Source: Variovorax paradoxus (lineage in GTDB: Bacteria > Pseudomonadota > Gammaproteobacteria > Burkholderiales > Burkholderiaceae_C). Taken from it: DNA of 64,000 bases. Below are positions 51,588 to 60,637 of this stretch, piece by piece; the first letter of the stretch is position 1, and every line of letters begins with the position of its first letter. The stretch is taken from positions 1,178,001 to 1,242,000 of the forward strand of contig NZ_LR743508.1 of assembly GCF_902712855.1 (NCBI RefSeq), written 5' to 3'. Both the position numbers and the translations under genes were made by a program. The notes under the pieces are model-generated. The model worked only from the letters and a program-made list of their open reading frames with translations. It searched no databases and was not told the DNA's origin.

Positions 51588-52565
51588 ATGCTTACGCAAC
51601 TGCGCTCAGCGCATCCTGACCCGTTCGCGGTCGCCCCCGCACGGCTGCCCATTCAGGCTTCACGTCCTGGATACCGTGTCTGGCCTTTGGAGCCGGACTT
51701 CAGCATGAACCGGATCAACCGGTTGAAGCACGATTTCCATGAGCACCCGTTGCTGCAGCTGTCGGCGCTGGCCGAACTGGCCAAGTACCTGTCGCCGCTG
51801 AAGCAGTGCCGTTTCGTGCGGCCGGGCATCACGCAGGCGTCGAACTTCGAGCACGATCCGAAGGACCCGCTGGGCAAGAGCATCGACGAGGTGTTCGAGC
51901 GCATCCACGAGCCGAAGTCGTGGGTGGCGCTCTACAACATCGAGACGCACCCGGTCTATGCCGCCCTGCTGCAGAAGATCATCGACACCGTGCGGCCGAA
52001 CATCGAGCGCGAACAGCCGGGGGTGTTCCTGGTCACGGGCTTCATTTTCCTGTCGGCGCCGCCTTCGGTCACGCCGTTCCACATCGACCGGGAGAACAAC
52101 TTCTGGCTGCAGCTGCACGGCCGCAAGACCATGAGCGTGTGGAACCGCGACGACCGCACGGTGGTCAGTGCCCCGGCCGTGGAAGATTTCATCGTCGGCC
52201 GCACGCTCGAAGGCGTGCGACTGAAGGACGAGTACCGCGCGCGCGGCCATCACTTCGACACAGCGCCGGGCGACGGCATCTACTTTCCGAGCACCTCGCC
52301 GCACATGACGCGTTCCGAGCCCGACTGGGTCACCGCCGACAACGGCGTGTCGGTGTCGCTGGGCGTCGCGTTCTACACCTCGGTCACCCGGCGCCACGCG
52401 CAGGTGTACCAGGCCAACCGCTTCCTGCGCAGGGCGCTGAAGATCTCGCCGGCCGCGCCGGGCACCTCGGCCTTGCGCGACACCCTGAAGGCGCCGCTGG
52501 GGCATCTGCTGGGCGCCACGCGCTACAAGCTGTTCCGCAAGCCGGAGCCGCCGGGCGCGTATTGA
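51588..52565 (+). CDS. Cupin-like/JmjC-type 2-oxoglutarate oxygenase
   Basis: A 325-residue protein resembling cupin_8/JmjC hydroxylases. The iron motif is seen as TPFHIDRENNFWLQLHGRK with His and Asp, and the second His probably in STSPHMTRSEP; YNIETHPVYAALLQKIID and VFLVTGFIFLSAPPS complete the jelly roll. Members hydroxylate proteins or small molecules; the substrate is unknown. It stands alone with a 194-base upstream region. The ATG is fixed by TGGAGAGAGACC just before it. Confidence 0.82.
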   Translation: MLTQLRSAHPDPFAVAPARLPIQASRPGYRVWPLEPDFSMNRINRLKHDFHEHPLLQLSALAELAKYLSPLKQCRFVRPGITQASNFEHDPKDPLGKSIDEVFERIHEPKSWVALYNIETHPVYAALLQKIIDTVRPNIEREQPGVFLVTGFIFLSAPPSVTPFHIDRENNFWLQLHGRKTMSVWNRDDRTVVSAPAVEDFIVGRTLEGVRLKDEYRARGHHFDTAPGDGIYFPSTSPHMTRSEPDWVTADNGVSVSLGVAFYTSVTRRHAQVYQANRFLRRALKISPAAPGTSALRDTLKAPLGHLLGATRYKLFRKPEPPGAY

Positions 52566-52604
52566 GCGAGGCGCGGCGCGAAGGGGCGAACCGGGATCAG
52601 CCCC

Positions 52605-52985
52605 TCAGCCCTCTCGCGCCGGCGATTCGTCTTCCCGCCGGGCGTCGACCACGAAGGCCTGCAGGTCGGCCAGCTTGCCATCGCGCAAGCGCCACACATC
52701 GCAGTACGCGCTGCGCGTGGCCTTGCCCGTTTCGTCCTTCAGCGTGATCTCGCCGACCGCGGCCAGTGAGTCGCCATCGGCGATCAGGCGGTGCACCTCG
52801 AAGCGGGGCGGCTCCTTGTAGGTGGCGGCCATCCATTCGCGAACGGCCTGCTTGCCGTCGAGCACGGTTTCGCCCACGAAGGTCCATCGCGTGTCCTCGG
52901 TGCAGAACGCCAGGAATCCTTCGTAGTCGCCCCGCGTGATGGCCTCGTTGGCCTTCTGCAGGATGGCCTTGTGGGTCTCGGACAT
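52605..52985 (-). CDS. SnoaL/ketosteroid isomerase-like (NTF2 fold) protein
   Basis: A 126-residue NTF2-fold protein with ANEAITRGDYEGFLAFCTEDTRWTFVGE, LDGKQAVREWMAATYK and YCDVWRLRDGKLADLQAFV. These small proteins bind or transform small hydrophobic ligands, or are sensory; the substrate is unknown. GGGAGAG eight bases upstream supports the ATG. It converges on the dioxygenase gene, 39 bases apart. Confidence 0.86.
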   Translation of the reverse strand: MSETHKAILQKANEAITRGDYEGFLAFCTEDTRWTFVGETVLDGKQAVREWMAATYKEPPRFEVHRLIADGDSLAAVGEITLKDETGKATRSAYCDVWRLRDGKLADLQAFVVDARREDESPAREG

Positions 52986-53202
52986 CGGAACTCTCCCGTG
53001 ATCGGCCGCGCGCACGAACTGCGCGCATGCCGGTGAAAGCCCGGTTCTATCAGCGTGGCGTTCGCCATCTGACGGCCTGTCCGCAACGACGGTGTCAGCC
53101 TTTGGCTCGTTGCCTTCCGGGGCGCCCCGAAGCGGGTGCTAACCCTGATCCCGCCGGCGCGGCCTTCAGATTCCGGCATCGGCTGCCGATACATCGACTG
53201 TC

Positions 53203-53544
53203 ATGCCCGATTCCCATCCTCACCGCCCGTCTCCGCTCTTGGCCATCCTGCCAAGGCAGAACATCATCCAGGACGATGGTGTGCACGTGCTCGTGTCGAC
53301 GAAGGAGGTCGAAGGCGCGCGCAGCGACGGCATGCTGCTGCGGCGGTGCGATTTCTCCCTGTCCGCGCCGTTCGGCTATGTCTGCCTCGGCCACTTCAGG
53401 CAGTTCTCCGAGAACTGCTGGCAGGCTTCGCTCGGCAGCCTGGTGGTGGTCGCGGAAGGATGCGTGCGCCCCGACCGGCTCTATCCCACGGAGCTCGATG
53501 CGCTTGTCAGCCTCTGGTCGAGCAGGCGGCAGTTGAGCGTGTAA
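53203..53544 (+). CDS. Small protein of unknown function
   Basis: A 113-residue protein with a Pro/His-rich start, then mixed alpha/beta sequence (VHVLVSTKEVEGARSD, CDFSLSAPFGYVCLGHF, GSLVVVAEGCVRPDRLYPTELDAL). No signal peptide or known domain. Codon usage is weaker evidence than in neighbours, and the ribosome binding site is unclear, so it is a plausible but unproven gene. Confidence 0.5.
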   Translation: MPDSHPHRPSPLLAILPRQNIIQDDGVHVLVSTKEVEGARSDGMLLRRCDFSLSAPFGYVCLGHFRQFSENCWQASLGSLVVVAEGCVRPDRLYPTELDALVSLWSSRRQLSV

Positions 53545-53580
53545 ACGTGTAAGCGCGTGAGGCGTGCAAGGTCGGTGTGG

Positions 53581-53793
53581 CTAGTTGGCGCCGCCGGCGT
53601 CGAGTGCTGGCGGCCGGGTCAGGTCTGCGTCGATGCCCATGACCTCGCTGGCGCGTTCCACGGCTTGCCAGAGTGCAGAGGGCATCTGCAGGATTTCTTC
53701 GGGTGAGTTGGCGCGCGCGATCCAGGCGCCGATCTGATGGTGCTGGTCGGGCGTGAGCAGGTCGAGATTCAGCATCTCGTCGATGGTTTTCAT
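53581..53793 (-). CDS. Small acidic helical protein
   Basis: A 70-residue protein from the ATG with AAGAAG upstream: MKTIDEMLNLDLLTPDQHHQIGAW ... ALWQAVERASEVMGID. Predicted to be two or three helices, no membrane part. A longer frame starting at 53859 is unlikely. Function unknown. Confidence 0.6.
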   Translation of the reverse strand: MKTIDEMLNLDLLTPDQHHQIGAWIARANSPEEILQMPSALWQAVERASEVMGIDADLTRPPALDAGGAN

Positions 53794-54025
53794 TGGCTTC
53801 TTTGTTTCTTCGATGGGTGGGCTCTGGCGTGCATGTGCTGCTTCTGATGCCCGGATCAAGGGTTATGGCGAAAAGGTCAGCCTTCCAGTGTCTGTCGACG
53901 GACCGCCGGTCGCGGAAAGAATCAACAGCCTGTCTTGACCATGTTTCGAATGCCACAGCCATCGATCTTTTTACGCAGCTCTGTCGTTGCGCCCAACGCC
54001 GGTCCACGGGGCTGGCGGCATGGGC

Positions 54026-55459
54026 TTATTCCTGGGGCAAGTGCGCATGCAAGCATGTTTGCCCGGCGGCGGTGATGCGATAACGCTGCAGGCGGCTCCT
54101 GGGCCTGTCGGGGATGGTCATGGCAACCAGGCCCCGCGCCATGGCGGCTTGCAGGTACCGCTCGCGAAAGTGCTTTTCGTCCTTCAGCCCGAGAGCAGCC
54201 ATGATCTCGGTGCGGCTCTTCTCGCCGTTCAGCACCTGCAACAGGCGCAAGACTTCGGGGGTGACTTCGGGGGTGACTTCGGGGGTGACTTCGGGGGTGA
54301 CCGATGCGCTCACCGTCCGCCAAACGATGGCCCGGAACTGGTTGGCATCGCGCTCGTCCACGAGATCGATCCTCGGCCAGGCTCCCAGAGCTCGTGGCAC
54401 CCCCGTGCCCAGCCCCCGGTACGGCAGGATGTGCGCCGCATGCTCGGCCAGCACCCTGTTGCGGCGGTTGGAGACACCAGTGCGAATCTGCTCTGGAGTC
54501 AGGCTGTCCGGCAGATGTCCTGGGCTGATGATCTCCACGCGATCGGTGAATACGAACAACCGAATCGTGGCGCTCACAAGGAAATCACGGTGCACCAGCG
54601 CATTGACCAGCAATTCCACCAAAGCCTCTTCCGGTATCTCCAACTGCCCCAGCGTATTGAAGCCCCTGCCAGCCTGAACATGGTGCAGGCTGCGCTTGAG
54701 GAATGCCATGCCGCGCTGGAACTGCTCCTCCAGCGTGCCGTCGATGTTCTCGCTGTCGAGGTAGCGCGTGTCGCCCAGGTAAGTGCCCGGAAACCACACG
54801 GCGCCGATCTGGCAGACCTGCAGCAGCCTTTGCGGGTGCTTGCCAAAGAGCAACAGCCCCGCCAAGTTGGGCACTCCGTCCTGCGCCAGTTGCAGGTTTT
54901 CCATCAGCTGCGCCAGCGACAACCCGGCCTGTCCTTGGCTCTCGCCATAACGGCGCTCGAAATAACGGGCGAAGGCGCGATCGTCGATGTCGCTGATCGA
55001 GCCATGGCGCACAGGTACCTGGTCGACCTGCAGCAAGCCCGCGCGCTGGAACATGCGTTGCATTTCCTCGCGCGCCGTCACATGGCGCTTGTCGGCACCG
55101 CTTTTGACCCATACCCGGCCTTGAAGGTCCATGTAGGGCTTGTTCAGGCCGTCGGGTACCTGCACCACCATGACCAGACCTTGTGCGGTCTGCACGTTGT
55201 GGCTGATGGGGCTCAATGGCGGGCGGATGTGCTGGCTGGCGGTATTGCTGATCAACTGGTTGAGCCGCCGCACGGCAAGGGCATCCAATCCTGTGACGCT
55301 TGCGTTGTCGGCCACGCCGATGAACAGACTTCCGCCACCACTGTTGGCCAGTGCCGCCAGTTCGGCCGCCAGACTGTCGGCGTTGGTGGCATCGCGTTTG
55401 AATTGGTGGCGGCTGTCTTCGCCGCGTGCCAGCAGTTGCAGGAGCTCGGCTTCAGTCAT
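54026..55459 (-). CDS. Schlafen-type AlbA_2 / ATP-binding transcriptional regulator-like protein
   Basis: A 477-residue protein. The N-terminal AlbA_2 (schlafen) domain is seen in HQFKRDATNADSLAAELAALANSGGGSLFIGVADN; the middle has FARYFERRYG and LLLFGKHPQRLLQ; then an ATPase-like HATPase_c_4 region (EEALVELLVNALVHRDFLVSATIRLFVFTDRVEIISPGHLP, GLGTGVPRAL) and a C-terminal winged helix after a TPEV repeat linker. Such proteins are linked to transcriptional control, phage response or toxin-like modules; the function here is unknown. The TTG at 55534 with AGGA upstream is an alternative start adding 25 residues. Confidence 0.85.
   Translation of the reverse strand: MTEAELLQLLARGEDSRHQFKRDATNADSLAAELAALANSGGGSLFIGVADNASVTGLDALAVRRLNQLISNTASQHIRPPLSPISHNVQTAQGLVMVVQVPDGLNKPYMDLQGRVWVKSGADKRHVTAREEMQRMFQRAGLLQVDQVPVRHGSISDIDDRAFARYFERRYGESQGQAGLSLAQLMENLQLAQDGVPNLAGLLLFGKHPQRLLQVCQIGAVWFPGTYLGDTRYLDSENIDGTLEEQFQRGMAFLKRSLHHVQAGRGFNTLGQLEIPEEALVELLVNALVHRDFLVSATIRLFVFTDRVEIISPGHLPDSLTPEQIRTGVSNRRNRVLAEHAAHILPYRGLGTGVPRALGAWPRIDLVDERDANQFRAIVWRTVSASVTPEVTPEVTPEVTPEVLRLLQVLNGEKSRTEIMAALGLKDEKHFRERYLQAAMARGLVAMTIPDRPRSRLQRYRITAAGQTCLHAHLPQE
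54251..54298. repeat. Four perfect 12-bp tandem repeats inside the AlbA_2 gene
   Basis: GACTTCGGGGGT repeated four times without change, encoding TPEV x4 on the minus strand between the ATPase-like domain and the winged helix. The unit keeps frame, so slippage would alter linker length and not function outright. Confidence 0.95.
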
Positions 55460-55644
55460 CCGATAGGTTGTAGGTGAAAGGGCGCGACTGATCGGCCGGA
55501 TCGTTGGCTTGTTTGAAGCATCTATTGTCTTCAATGTCCTGGTTGCGGTGCAACCTCGATGCCGGTGCCAGTGGCGGCGCCGGTACGGCCTTCACAAGCA
55601 TCTCGCGCCCGCCCCTCGACTTGACGGGCTTTTTGTAGAACGCG

Positions 55645-55745
55645 TACATTGCCCCTGCCTCGTGATGAGCGGGGCCGGGTTGGGAAGCCCGCTGACATCC
55701 TGCGACGAAAGCCGCAGTCACCGCACATGGTCTGCGGCTTTTTCG
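55645..55745 (+). ncRNA. Candidate structured RNA ending in an intrinsic terminator
   Basis: In the 436-base gap between two divergent genes, a chain of hairpins is visible on the plus strand: GCCCC...GGGGC at 55651-55675, CGGGTTGGGAAGCCCG at about 55676-55691, and the terminator AAAGCCGCAG / CTGCGGCTTT (55708-55717, 55732-55741) followed by TTCGTTC. There is no coding frame ending at this terminator, which argues for an independent small RNA such as a phage-type antisense RNA. No known family is claimed. Confidence 0.45.
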
Positions 55746-55895
55746 TTCGCGCTCCTTTTTTAGGCGGCTCGAGCGGGAGGGCTCGCGCCCTGCCGGTTTC
55801 CGCAAGGATGTCCCGGTCTTCCTACCCGTTCGAGCTGCCGCCCTCGTTGGGAAGCGAGTGCGTCGGTTGTTGCAAATCGACATCCTTGGAGGCCC

Positions 55896-56222
55896 ATGGC
55901 CCACGCTTCTTCTTCGACCGCGCCTCGTCGCCCGGCACCCCAGTTCAGACCCTTCGAATGGATCGAGGGCGACGGGCTCGATGCTTCCCTGCGAAGCCAG
56001 GCTGAGTTTCTCAACGACGCACGCGACGTGGTGCAGGGCGTGCAGACGCTCTCGCAGCTCCTCGCGTGGGACGAAGACCGGCAAGAAGCCGCGTTGTCCG
56101 ATGCAGACCCCGCGCCGCTCTTCGATGCGGCCCAGCGCAGCGCGCTGCAGCGGCTGGTGTGCGCCGCGCTCGGGCTGCTGCACGCCCGCATCGAAAGCCG
56201 GTGCGAGGCTCTGACGGGCTAG
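55896..56222 (+). CDS. Small protein of unknown function
   Basis: A 108-residue protein with FEWIEGDGLDASLRSQAEFLND, VVQGVQTLSQLLAWDED and ALQRLVCAALGLLHARIESRCEAL, all helical and soluble. ATG preceded by GGAGGCCC. It lies 104 bases before the DAHP synthase gene on the same strand and could be cotranscribed. No known family recognised. Confidence 0.65.
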   Translation: MAHASSSTAPRRPAPQFRPFEWIEGDGLDASLRSQAEFLNDARDVVQGVQTLSQLLAWDEDRQEAALSDADPAPLFDAAQRSALQRLVCAALGLLHARIESRCEALTG

Positions 56223-56326
56223 CGGCAAGCCCGCCGCGGGGCGCTTGCGCCCCGTTCTTCGAGACGACAATCGGCGCGAGACGCTCCGTTCACCATCACG
56301 ACCAGACCCAGACCAGGCCCACGACC

Positions 56327-57451
<1,125 letters not shown>

Positions 57452-57609
57452 ATTTCAGGAAAGTACGTGGGCCGGCGGACCTGGGGCGGTCCGCTCGGCG
57501 GCGCTCGCCCGGATTGGGCGGCAATGTGGTTTCGTCACCGCTTTGTCACAGATACGAAACGCAAAAAACATAACATAAGTTCACATTTATTCACCCAGAT
57601 GCCGCCTCC

Positions 57610-58842
57610 ATGCCCGAAACCTCCGAATATTTGAGCGATTTCAGGCCTCGTTTTCGCCAACCCTGCGCCGGGGACCTCTGCACGACGGTGCCCTGCATGA
57701 CGGTCGAGGAGACGAATGAGAAGGTGATGGAGGTCTTCAACCGGCACCGTGAGCTGGTGACGCTTCCGGTGGTGGAGGGCAACAGGCCGATCGGGCTGAT
57801 CAACCGGAACATCTTCATGTCGCAGATGAGCAAGCCCTTCCGGGTGGAGCTTTACGGCAAGAAGAGCTGCATCGCCTTCATGGACAAGGACCCGCTGGTG
57901 GTCGATGCGGCGCTGGACCTGGAGGCGCTCACCTTCAGGACCGTGGAGTACGGCGAGAAAGCACTGTCCGACGGCTTCATCATCACGCGCGATGGCGAGT
58001 TCGCGGGGGTCGGCAACGGGCTGCAGCTCATGCGCGTGGTGGCCGACCTGCAGGTGTCGCGCAACCGGGAGATCATGCACAGCATCGAGTACGCCAGCGT
58101 GATCCAGCAGTCGACCTTGCGCAGCTCGCTCGACGCACTGGCGCGTGCCTGTCCCGAAGGGCACCTGGTGTGGGAGCCGCGCGACGTGGTGGGCGGCGAC
58201 TTCTACCAGTTCAGCACGGCGCCCGAGGGCTGGTTCGCCACGGTGGCCGATTGCACCGGGCACGGCGTTCCCGGTGCGTTCATGACGCTGATCGCTTCCA
58301 CCAGCCTGAACCAGGCCATCGAGCAGCACGGCGCGCGCGATCCGGCGCGGCTGCTGGGCAGCGTCAACCGCAGCATCAAGCAGATGCTGGGCCAGATGGG
58401 CGAGCAAGACGGCACACCCGGTTCGGACGACGGCATGGATGCGGCCTGCTTCTGGTTCGAACCCGCGCAGGGCCGGCTGGTGTTCGCCGGCGCGCGCCTG
58501 TCGCTGTTCGTGCTGCGTCCCGGCGCGGAGGCCGTGGAGCTGATCGAGGGGCAGCGCAAGGGCGTGGGCTACATGGACAGCGAGTTCGACTTCAGCTGGA
58601 CCAACCAGGAACTGGCACTGCCCGCGGGCAGCCTCGTCTTCGTGAGCACCGACGGGCTGATCGACCAGGTCGGCGGTCCGCGCGCGATCGCGCTGGGCAA
58701 GCGGCGCGTGCGCGAACTGCTGCTCGCGCACCGCGAAGAGACGCCGGCGCAGGTGAACCGGGCGGTGCTCGATGCCCTGCAGGCATGGCAGGGAGAGCAC
58801 CACCGGCGCGACGACCTGACCTTCTTCTGCTTCCGCACCTGA
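57610..58842 (+). CDS. SiaA-like PP2C phosphatase with N-terminal CBS domains
   Basis: A 410-residue protein: two CBS motifs (about residues 20-150, MTVEETNEKVMEVFNRH, LPVVEGNRPIGLINRNIF, DGFIITRDGEFAGVGNGLQLM), a coiled coil, then a SpoIIE/PP2C phosphatase domain (PRDVVGGDFYQF, VADCTGHGVPGAFMTL, FVSTDGLIDQVG, RRDDLTFFCF) with the Asp metal ligands intact. In the SiaABCD system SiaA removes phosphate from the SiaC protein; there SiaA is membrane-bound with HAMP, while this one is soluble and would sense a nucleotide through CBS. The operon order siaA-B-C-D is kept. The start ATG has little Shine-Dalgarno. Confidence 0.9.
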   Translation: MPETSEYLSDFRPRFRQPCAGDLCTTVPCMTVEETNEKVMEVFNRHRELVTLPVVEGNRPIGLINRNIFMSQMSKPFRVELYGKKSCIAFMDKDPLVVDAALDLEALTFRTVEYGEKALSDGFIITRDGEFAGVGNGLQLMRVVADLQVSRNREIMHSIEYASVIQQSTLRSSLDALARACPEGHLVWEPRDVVGGDFYQFSTAPEGWFATVADCTGHGVPGAFMTLIASTSLNQAIEQHGARDPARLLGSVNRSIKQMLGQMGEQDGTPGSDDGMDAACFWFEPAQGRLVFAGARLSLFVLRPGAEAVELIEGQRKGVGYMDSEFDFSWTNQELALPAGSLVFVSTDGLIDQVGGPRAIALGKRRVRELLLAHREETPAQVNRAVLDALQAWQGEHHRRDDLTFFCFRT

Positions 58843-58870
58843 CATCCGATACCTGACACGGGAATCCCCC

Positions 58871-59443
58871 ATGCCTTTCCCCCAGATCGCCGACAAGTAC
58901 GGTTCCTTCTTCAACCTGGCGCGCCAGCACCAGGTCATCTTCTATTACGTGGGCTATTTCTCGCAGCACATCGTGGCGGCCATGTCCGACGCCGTGAAGC
59001 TGCAGCTCGAAGTGGCCGGCGTGGCCGGCCCGACGCGGCGCAGGCTGTTCTCGTCGTTCGTCGAGATGGCGCAGAACATCATTCATTACTCGGCCGACTC
59101 CCTGACCGCCTCGAGCCTGGACAGCGGCGAGCTGCGCCACGGATCGGTGTGCATCCGCCGCGAGAGCGACGGCGGCTTCCTGCTGCTGTGCGCCAACCCG
59201 GTCGAGCCCGAGATCGCCGATGCGCTGCGCGTGAAGCTGGAAGCGCTGCGCAGCATGACGCTCGAAGAGATCAAGCAGGCCTACCGGCAGACGCTGCGCG
59301 AAGAAACGCCAGAAGGCAGCAAGGGCGCGGGCATGGGGCTTCTCACGGTCGCCCGCGACGCCAGGGAACCGCTGGAGTTCGACTTCGACGCTGCCGACAG
59401 CGCCGGCGGTGCCCCGGTGTTCTACCTGAAGGCTGCCATCTAA
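58871..59443 (+). CDS. siaB: SiaB-like protein kinase (anti-sigma-type ATPase fold)
   Basis: A 190-residue HATPase-type kinase with the N box FSSFVEMAQNIIHYSADS and the glycine loop SKGAGMGLLTVAR. In SiaABCD it phosphorylates SiaC, thereby switching off the diguanylate cyclase. It starts 28 bases after the phosphatase gene with GGGAA upstream; the next gene follows 38 bases on. The Asn and Gly residues needed for ATP binding are present. Confidence 0.9.
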   Translation: MPFPQIADKYGSFFNLARQHQVIFYYVGYFSQHIVAAMSDAVKLQLEVAGVAGPTRRRLFSSFVEMAQNIIHYSADSLTASSLDSGELRHGSVCIRRESDGGFLLLCANPVEPEIADALRVKLEALRSMTLEEIKQAYRQTLREETPEGSKGAGMGLLTVARDAREPLEFDFDAADSAGGAPVFYLKAAI

Positions 59444-59481
59444 CCAACCCGCGCAAGCCAGGCCACGAATCGAGATCACAG

Positions 59482-59871
59482 ATGGAAAACCTCTACATCG
59501 CCGCGACGCCCAGCTCCCCCCAGGTGGACTTCAGGTTCGACACCCGCACGCTCAGCCTGCGGGGCGAGTCCTATCCCGAGAACGCCGCCGCCTTCTACGG
59601 CGAGGTGATCTCGCGCCTGAAGGCGTACCTGGCCGAGCAGAGCGGCAGCCATATCGAGGTCAATATCGCATTGGCCTACTTCAACAGCTCCAGCACCAAG
59701 ATGCTGTTCAACCTGATCGCCGCGCTCAACGACGCGGTGGAGGCGGGCAACAAGGTGGCCCTGAACTGGTATCACGACGAGGACGACGACACGATCCTCG
59801 AATTCGGCCAGGAGCTCAGCGAGGACTTCCCCGCGATCGACTTCGCCAGCCATCCAGTGAAGCCGGCCTGA
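59482..59871 (+). CDS. siaC: SiaC-like switch protein (DUF1987)
   Basis: A 129-residue DUF1987 protein, the partner-switch element of the Sia system. FDTRTLSLRGESYPENAAAFY and IALAYFNSSSTKMLFNLIAALN are typical, with Thr72 in the SSST-K segment as the likely phosphorylation site by analogy with the Thr of the Pseudomonas protein. Unphosphorylated SiaC is expected to bind and activate the diguanylate cyclase encoded next, one base downstream. The C-terminal acidic EDDDTILEFGQELSEDFP is also conserved. Confidence 0.92.
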   Translation: MENLYIAATPSSPQVDFRFDTRTLSLRGESYPENAAAFYGEVISRLKAYLAEQSGSHIEVNIALAYFNSSSTKMLFNLIAALNDAVEAGNKVALNWYHDEDDDTILEFGQELSEDFPAIDFASHPVKPA

Positions 59872-59872
59872 A

Positions 59873-60637
59873 ATGGACACCGCCGCATCGCCCGATCTGT
59901 TCGAGGCCGAGAGCCGGGCGCTGCAAGCCGCCCGCACCGCCTACGACACCTGCGCCACCAGTGCCACCAGTGCCACGAACGAGCCCGCACCCTGCCGCCA
60001 GGCGCTGGGCGACCTGCTCGGCGCGTACGAGCGGCTGCTGCGCGAGACACGCCGGCTGGTGCGGCGCAGCGACCGGGCCGAGCTCGAGATGAACCAGCTG
60101 AACCTGCGCCTGCAGGACCTGGCGGCCGAACTCGAGTACCGCGCCACGCACGATCCGCTGACGGGCGTGCTCAACCGGGCGGCCATCATCGAACTGGTGA
60201 ACCGCCACTTCGTTCGCAACGACCTTGCGCTGATCGTGCTGGACATCGACCACTTCAAGCGCATCAACGACAGCTTCGGCCACCCGACGGGCGACCGCGT
60301 CATCCAGGGCGTGGTGACCTGCCTGAAGGACGAGGTGCCGGCCGCGGCGCAGATCGGGCGCGTCGGCGGCGAGGAATTCACCGTCGTGCTGCCGGGGCAG
60401 GGCGGCGACGCCTGCAGGCAGGTCGCGCATGCCCTGCGGCATGCCATCGAGGCCTACGCGTTCGAGCTGCCCGACGGCAGCAGCGTCACCGCCAGCTTCG
60501 GCGTGAGCTGGATGCCCTGCGGCAGCAGCTTCGACGACGCCTACGGCCTGGCCGACGAAGCCCTCTATGTAGCCAAGCGCGGCGGACGCAACCAGGTGGC
60601 GCTCGCGTCGGGGCCTGTGCACGCGCAGTCCGCATGA
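59873..60637 (+). CDS. siaD: SiaD-like diguanylate cyclase
   Basis: A 254-residue protein with a helical stalk (residues 40-90) for SiaC binding and a GGDEF domain with the active-site GGEEF at 165-169, metal ligand region VLDIDHFKRINDSFGHPTGD and late ASFGVSW. It makes c-di-GMP. The inhibitory I-site RxxD is absent: the residues at that place are PAAA. The protein would thus be free of product inhibition at that site and depend on SiaC and on the phosphodiesterase encoded in the overlapping next gene. A CATSATSAT repeat in the N-terminus is low complexity. Confidence 0.92.
   Translation: MDTAASPDLFEAESRALQAARTAYDTCATSATSATNEPAPCRQALGDLLGAYERLLRETRRLVRRSDRAELEMNQLNLRLQDLAAELEYRATHDPLTGVLNRAAIIELVNRHFVRNDLALIVLDIDHFKRINDSFGHPTGDRVIQGVVTCLKDEVPAAAQIGRVGGEEFTVVLPGQGGDACRQVAHALRHAIEAYAFELPDGSSVTASFGVSWMPCGSSFDDAYGLADEALYVAKRGGRNQVALASGPVHAQSA

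Noticed and set aside
54251..54298. Short direct repeats considered as a CRISPR array
   Set aside because: The 12-bp units are contiguous, without spacers, and lie inside a coding sequence.
55651..55745. Signal recognition particle RNA or tRNA in the hairpin-rich gap
   Set aside because: The conserved GGAAGG-type SRP loop and cloverleaf features are not present; only a generic structured RNA is proposed.
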